This document shows positions 60,282 through 64,000 of a stretch of DNA of 64,000 nt, in pieces. Source of the DNA: JAFEBO01 sp036392375 (lineage in GTDB: Bacteria; Planctomycetota; Phycisphaerae; Phycisphaerales; UBA1924). A model generated the notes under the pieces. It did not search any database. It was not told where the DNA came from and was given only the letters and a program-made list of their open reading frames with translations. Position 1 is the stretch's first letter. Each line of letters opens with the position of its first letter. The DNA lies in the NCBI GenBank assembly GCA_036392375.1, contig DASVYC010000010.1:1-64000 (forward strand), in the 5' to 3' direction. The translations under genes and the position numbers were made by a program.

Positions 60282-61820
60282 ATGGCTAAGAAGCCGCGCG
60301 TGGGACCGCGTGACCGGCTGATCTCCAAGATGAAGTTCCCGCTCATGCTGGTGGTGCGGGGGAGCTTCGCAAAGTCTGATCCGGTGCCGCTGGTGACCAA
60401 GGCGTGCGAGGTCCTGCACGATTGGTTCGGCGATGATGTCGGCAACATCACGCTGGGGAACTCGGTGTCACGCAGCGTGCGGGAGCGATTGCTGCGGTAC
60501 GAGGCACCGAAGTCTGCGTACTGCGAGTTCCGCGTGCCGCCGCGGGCCCTGCTCGAGAGTGGAGCGGTTTCTGAGCGAGGCGCATGGCGCGATGCCTGGT
60601 CCTACCACGGCTATGGGAAGGAATCGAGCCTGTGCTTTGAACGATGGGCCGTGTCCTACTGGCCGCCAAGGGAACGCCGCGATCGAAGCGAGTTCCGCTT
60701 TGATGCGCTGCTGAGCGATGTGCCCGTCGATCGGTTCGGTCGCATCGAGCCGGGGCTCGATGCGCTCTTCGACGTCATCGCGGCTCAGCAACCGGACTAT
60801 GCGTGGGCCGAGCTGCGCCCGGTGGAAGCGAACTGGAAAGGCACCGGATTGAGTACGACCTCGTACTCGAACTATCGTCGCTCGGACTGGCGCGCCGAGG
60901 CAGAACTGGCGGCCTGGGACGCTCTCGAGGATCGCGAGGCATTCGTCCCTGGCGTGAACTGGCGGATGCTGTTCTCGCCCGTTCACGTGAAAGCGCTCGG
61001 CGGCTCCAAGGTGTTCCGGAAGTACATCGACGATCTTGAGAAGAACTGCCGCCTCGCACGCCCCATCGTGCGAGAGCAACCCGGGGGTTCCATCGACCTG
61101 TGCATCGATCGCGTCCTGCATCCAGACGGCACCGGCCTCGCCGTTGATGCGTCGCAGTGCGTGCCGAGTACTACTGCTGCCACCGCAGTGCAAGCGTTGC
61201 TCGCGCGAGCAGGGCTCCTGATGGTCCAATCGCCGCGGTACGGAGTGGCACAGTTCAAGCCGTACGAGCCGCCCGCGACCCCGGAAGTTGCGTCGTCCCG
61301 CGAGGGTCTGGCGGAGGAATATCTCGCTCGTCTGCGGGCGCATCCGCCGCGATGCATCGCCGCGGTCGCGGGCGCGGCCTCGACCCAAGAGATCCGTGCG
61401 ATGGAGCGGCAGTACGGCGAGCTCATCAGTGTCTTCCGGATTGCTCCAGGTGGATCGCCCGCAGCGCTGACACTCTGGGGACGCCTCAACGAGTTCGATC
61501 AACTCGATGGTCCGATCGCGGTCGGCGGCCCGACCCGCAAGGCCGCGGCGTTCTTCTTCGATCCCGCGATCGATGGCTACGACGGCGAGGTCGGCCGGGG
61601 AAGTCGACGCTCCAAACCCCTCGAGCGAGTGCACTGTTCCCGCTGCGGGCACGAGAAGTTCCGATTCGTTGCGGCGTTTCAGTATTCGGGCGAGAACGAA
61701 GAGCTCGAAGATCCCAAGGACATCGCGCACGCGGAGGACTTCTTCTCCTGGTTTGCGCTGCGATCCAAGTGTGATCAATGCGGCAAAGCAAAGATCATCG
61801 CCGACGTGGAGTGCGCATAG
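60282..61820 (+). CDS. Unrecognised protein with C-terminal zinc ribbon, 512 aa
   Basis: I do not recognise the family. No signal peptide or membrane segment is seen. The body is mixed alpha/beta with many Trp and Arg residues (for example WRDAWSYHGYGKESSLCFERW). The end has two Cys pairs, HCSRCGHEKF and SKCDQCGKAKI, about 38 residues apart, a likely zinc ribbon for nucleic-acid or protein contact. The gene lies exactly between two copies of the lysS 3' end plus terminator, so it probably arrived by insertion at that site. Codon use is somewhat less GC3-biased than its neighbours. It has its own start close behind the lysS terminator. Confidence 0.6.
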   Translation: MAKKPRVGPRDRLISKMKFPLMLVVRGSFAKSDPVPLVTKACEVLHDWFGDDVGNITLGNSVSRSVRERLLRYEAPKSAYCEFRVPPRALLESGAVSERGAWRDAWSYHGYGKESSLCFERWAVSYWPPRERRDRSEFRFDALLSDVPVDRFGRIEPGLDALFDVIAAQQPDYAWAELRPVEANWKGTGLSTTSYSNYRRSDWRAEAELAAWDALEDREAFVPGVNWRMLFSPVHVKALGGSKVFRKYIDDLEKNCRLARPIVREQPGGSIDLCIDRVLHPDGTGLAVDASQCVPSTTAATAVQALLARAGLLMVQSPRYGVAQFKPYEPPATPEVASSREGLAEEYLARLRAHPPRCIAAVAGAASTQEIRAMERQYGELISVFRIAPGGSPAALTLWGRLNEFDQLDGPIAVGGPTRKAAAFFFDPAIDGYDGEVGRGSRRSKPLERVHCSRCGHEKFRFVAAFQYSGENEELEDPKDIAHAEDFFSWFALRSKCDQCGKAKIIADVECA

Positions 61821-61831
61821 CGATCCCGTCT

Positions 61832-61909
61832 GTCGACCGCCTGGTCATGATCCTCACCAACCAACGCACCATCCGCGACGTGATGCTGTTCCCATTGATG
61901 AGGCCCGAA
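61832..61909 (+). pseudogene. Displaced 3' end of lysS
   Basis: The frame reads VDRLVMILTNQRTIRDVMLF then PLMRPE, identical in protein to the end of lysS (60135-60209), but with many synonymous changes (GTC GAC CGC against GTG GAT CGG). The lysS stop is lost; the frame runs to TGA 61952. The following hairpin at 61919-61937 is homologous to the lysS terminator. It is a remnant, not a gene. Confidence 0.85.
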
Positions 61910-61954
61910 GGCCAGCAGGACCGGCTTCCAGCCGGTCGACGTGTCACGCGCTGA

Positions 61955-62381
61955 CGCTAAGTCGCCGAGGCTGAGGAGGCTCTGCGACGAAGCCTCGGAT
62001 CGAGCTGGCAGCAATCATCCCGCCTCGTTGTGTGTTCGCGTCCCTGATGCGATCGATCCAAGACGTGCCCACGCACATGCCCACCATCCCGTGACTCACA
62101 ACCCGACGCCCCGCGGCTCCCCGCCTTTGAAGGCCAACGGCCTTCCAGATCTCAGCCGGGGCTGAAGCGACGAGTCTTCGAGGAGCGCCAGCCCCGGCCA
62201 GGCCGCGCCCATCTCTTGATTTCCAATCTTCCATCGCACTCCAACGGAGTGCAAGAGCCGTTCGGAGTCACCGCCAAAGCCAAGAGCGCTGTCGCTCCGT
62301 TGCAGCACGGCACAAAGCGACGCGTGCATGCCCCATGGCCCGCGATCCCCAGCCTCGCCGTCCCACCACGCGCCTCGCATT
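61955..62381. other. Gene-free stretch with several hairpin repeats
   Basis: Visible hairpins are GAAGGCC-AAC-GGCCTTC (62129-62145), CCGGGGCTG with CAGCCCCGG (62156-62164, 62189-62197) and GCACTCC-AAC-GGAGTGC (62236-62252). The loop AAC recurs. They look like remnants of dispersed repeats; one may end the transcript of the gene that stops at 62382. No gene is supported. Confidence 0.6.
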
Positions 62382-64000
62382 TCACCTCTTCACCGAGAAC
62401 CCCACCGGCAGCGTCGGCAGCGTCTTGGTGCTCAGCACCCCGCTCGGGCCCATCAACTGAATCTGCGCCTCGCCGGTCGCGGTCTTCACCCACAGCCGAT
62501 CCGTCCGCTGATCCGCGTTGTAGTCCGCGACCGACGCGAGCGTCCAGCCGCTCGCCGGCGGCGTGATCGTCACCGCCGTGCCCAGCGTCGAGCCCGTCAC
62601 CTTGCGGGAATACAACGCCCCGGTCGCCTTCGTGCGGTACACGATGTCCAGCGCGCCGTCGTTGTCATAATCCCCGGCCAGCACCACCTCCTCGGTGATC
62701 GGCACGTTCGGCAACGCTCGGAACGTCGGCGCTCCCGCCGCGTTCAGCAGCCAGATGCCCTGCTCGCCGTTGGACGTGTCCCGCCACAGAATGTCCGGGA
62801 TCCCATCGCCGTTGAAGTCCGCGACCGTCGCGATCACCAGGTTCGCCCGCGGCGAGGCCCGCATCTCCCGCGGCGCCAAGTAGTTCCCCTGCCGGAACAT
62901 GCTCATGTGCACGCGGCCCGACGAGGCCTGGAACCACAGGAAATCCGTATCGCCGTCTGCGTTGAAGTCCCCCGTGCCCACCATGTCCCAGTCCGTGCCC
63001 GTAAAGATAATGTCGCGGCTCGTCGGGTTCAGGTTGGAATCCAGCTCCCACGAGCGCAGCATCCCGGTGAGCGGATTGCGCAGGATGATGTCCCGCTGCC
63101 CGTCCGAGTTCGTGTCGACCCGCAGGCCGCCCGTCCCCGCGCTCGGCCCCCACACCGCCATGCCGTACGCCAGCACCGTGCCCGTGATCTCAAACTGCCC
63201 GAGCAGCACCACCTGATCGCGGTACGTGACCGAGCGGTACACGAACGACTGACCCGAGACCGGGCTGAGCGCCCCGCCGTCCATCGCGACCCAGTTGGTC
63301 CCGTTGAACAGCATCGTGCCCACAAACCCCTCGCTCGACGAGAAGAGCCCGCCCGCCACCAGCCCGCCGCTGTACGACGCGAGCGTGAAGATGGTCGAGA
63401 TATTCTTGTTGAAGGTGGGGGAGAGCGAGGTCCACGACACGCCGTCAAACTGCGCCACCCGAGCGCCGCTGCCCGGTCCTGAGATATCAAAGAACCCGCC
63501 CGCGACCAGCTTGCCGTTGTGCACGGTGAGCGCCTTGACGGTGGAGTTCAGCCCAGCCCCCGCCGTCTGCCACCCGGTCCCGTTCCAGAACGCAACGTGC
63601 CGCGGATCACCCGGGGGCATGGTGCTCGCGCCGAACGACCCCGCCGCGTACAGCGCGCCGTTCCACACCGCCAGCGAGCTGACAAACCCGGCCCGGAATC
63701 CCGCCCCGATCGTCGCGAAGCGCACGCCGTTGAACCGGGCGATGCGATTCACCGCCACCCCGCCGATCCTGCTCATCGCCCCCGCGATGATCAATTCGCC
63801 GTTGAACGCCGTCATCGCGTACACATCGCCGGTGTGCGTGCCGTGGAACGCCCAGGTGCTGCCGTCAAAGCTCAGGATCTTCCCGCCGCCCGCGACATAC
63901 AAGCGATCGGCGAACACCGCCATCACCGGGCCGCCGCCCGCGACCATCGGCAGGATCCGCCACGACGTGCCGTTCCACGCCCGGTAGCCGTAGCCCGGCT
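62382..64000 (-). CDS. Secreted-type propeller and FG-GAP/VCBS repeat protein (5' end missing)
   Basis: The frame is open to the window edge, so the N-terminus is missing; residues before the first ATG (AWNGTSWRILP) continue the same repeat. The first part has kelch-like blades (FDGSTWAFHG, ELIIAGAMSRIGGVAVNRIA). From about 63130 down, FG-GAP/VCBS-like repeats appear: RVDTNSDGQRDIILRNP, GDFNADGDTDFLWFQ, DFNGDGIPDILWRD and DYDNDGALDIVYR, each with a calcium-type D-x-N-x-D-G loop. Unlike the related protein at 26658-29378 it has no dockerin-type end. It is probably exported and adhesive. Confidence 0.8.
   Translation of the reverse strand, partial: PGYGYRAWNGTSWRILPMVAGGGPVMAVFADRLYVAGGGKILSFDGSTWAFHGTHTGDVYAMTAFNGELIIAGAMSRIGGVAVNRIARFNGVRFATIGAGFRAGFVSSLAVWNGALYAAGSFGASTMPPGDPRHVAFWNGTGWQTAGAGLNSTVKALTVHNGKLVAGGFFDISGPGSGARVAQFDGVSWTSLSPTFNKNISTIFTLASYSGGLVAGGLFSSSEGFVGTMLFNGTNWVAMDGGALSPVSGQSFVYRSVTYRDQVVLLGQFEITGTVLAYGMAVWGPSAGTGGLRVDTNSDGQRDIILRNPLTGMLRSWELDSNLNPTSRDIIFTGTDWDMVGTGDFNADGDTDFLWFQASSGRVHMSMFRQGNYLAPREMRASPRANLVIATVADFNGDGIPDILWRDTSNGEQGIWLLNAAGAPTFRALPNVPITEEVVLAGDYDNDGALDIVYRTKATGALYSRKVTGSTLGTAVTITPPASGWTLASVADYNADQRTDRLWVKTATGEAQIQLMGPSGVLSTKTLPTLPVGFSVKR

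Noticed and set aside
1..64000. rRNA or tRNA genes
   Set aside because: I scanned the intergenic stretches by eye for conserved rRNA segments and tRNA-like cloverleafs and found none I could support. A covariance search would be decisive.

Overview
The window is a high-G+C stretch of a planctomycete chromosome, most likely class Phycisphaerae. Three things point there: five secreted proteins that end in a tandem DxNxDxxxDDxDF (GC-type dockerin-like) module, a PEP-CTERM-like protein ending IPSPAALTLLTLAASVTARR, and many planctomycete-style dispersed hairpin repeats between genes. I see no rRNA, tRNA or CRISPR array. About 44 genes or gene remnants can be supported.

Layout. 1-4.8 kb: dockerin-type secreted proteins, two small membrane proteins, a very acidic protein and an unrecognised protein. 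4.9-9.8 kb: hicB with a nonsense-mutated hicA, a mosaic purB, a lone atpG, a NYN-domain nuclease in an AT-rich pocket, and a metallo-beta-lactamase-fold hydrolase. 9.9-14 kb: fucosyltransferase-like protein, nucleotide-sugar epimerase, rpiB and a fused YrdC/LMW-phosphatase protein (same order as ywlC-ywlE-ywlF of Bacillus). 14-31 kb: dockerin-tagged di-haem peroxidase, GH35 beta-galactosidase, TolC-like lipoprotein, a PD-(D/E)XK-like protein, MlaD/MlaF, an epimerase, a beta-propeller-like dockerin protein, a PEP-CTERM protein and a decayed gene. 31-43.5 kb: GH10-like lipoprotein hydrolase, an S4/pseudouridine-synthase-like protein lacking the catalytic Asp, YihY, a lipoprotein, an arginase-family hydrolase, an HD hydrolase, BamA, class II DAHP synthase and a histone-H1-like basic protein. 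43.7-48.8 kb: a phage-derived module (TerL-like ATPase/nuclease, GNAT, ABC ATPase, HTH protein) divergent from a CI/LexA-like self-cleaving repressor. 48.8-64 kb: two secreted metalloproteases, two glycosyltransferases, lysS, an unknown zinc-ribbon protein flanked by two copies of the lysS 3' end, and a beta-propeller/FG-GAP protein running off the edge.

Two families of dispersed elements lie in the intergenic space. One (ten copies) is a nested inverted repeat built from 9-nt units such as ACGGAGAGC or GCGGAGAAC. The other (three good copies) starts GGGTGCCACTG, folds into a hairpin whose stem varies with compensation, ends near GGCACCC, and sits in the same orientation just before a gene each time.

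The strongest candidates for something undescribed are the TerL/ABC/GNAT/HTH/repressor module, the lysS 3'-end insertion, the mosaic purB, and the GGGTGCC leader element. All functional calls are by motif and context only; no search was run.
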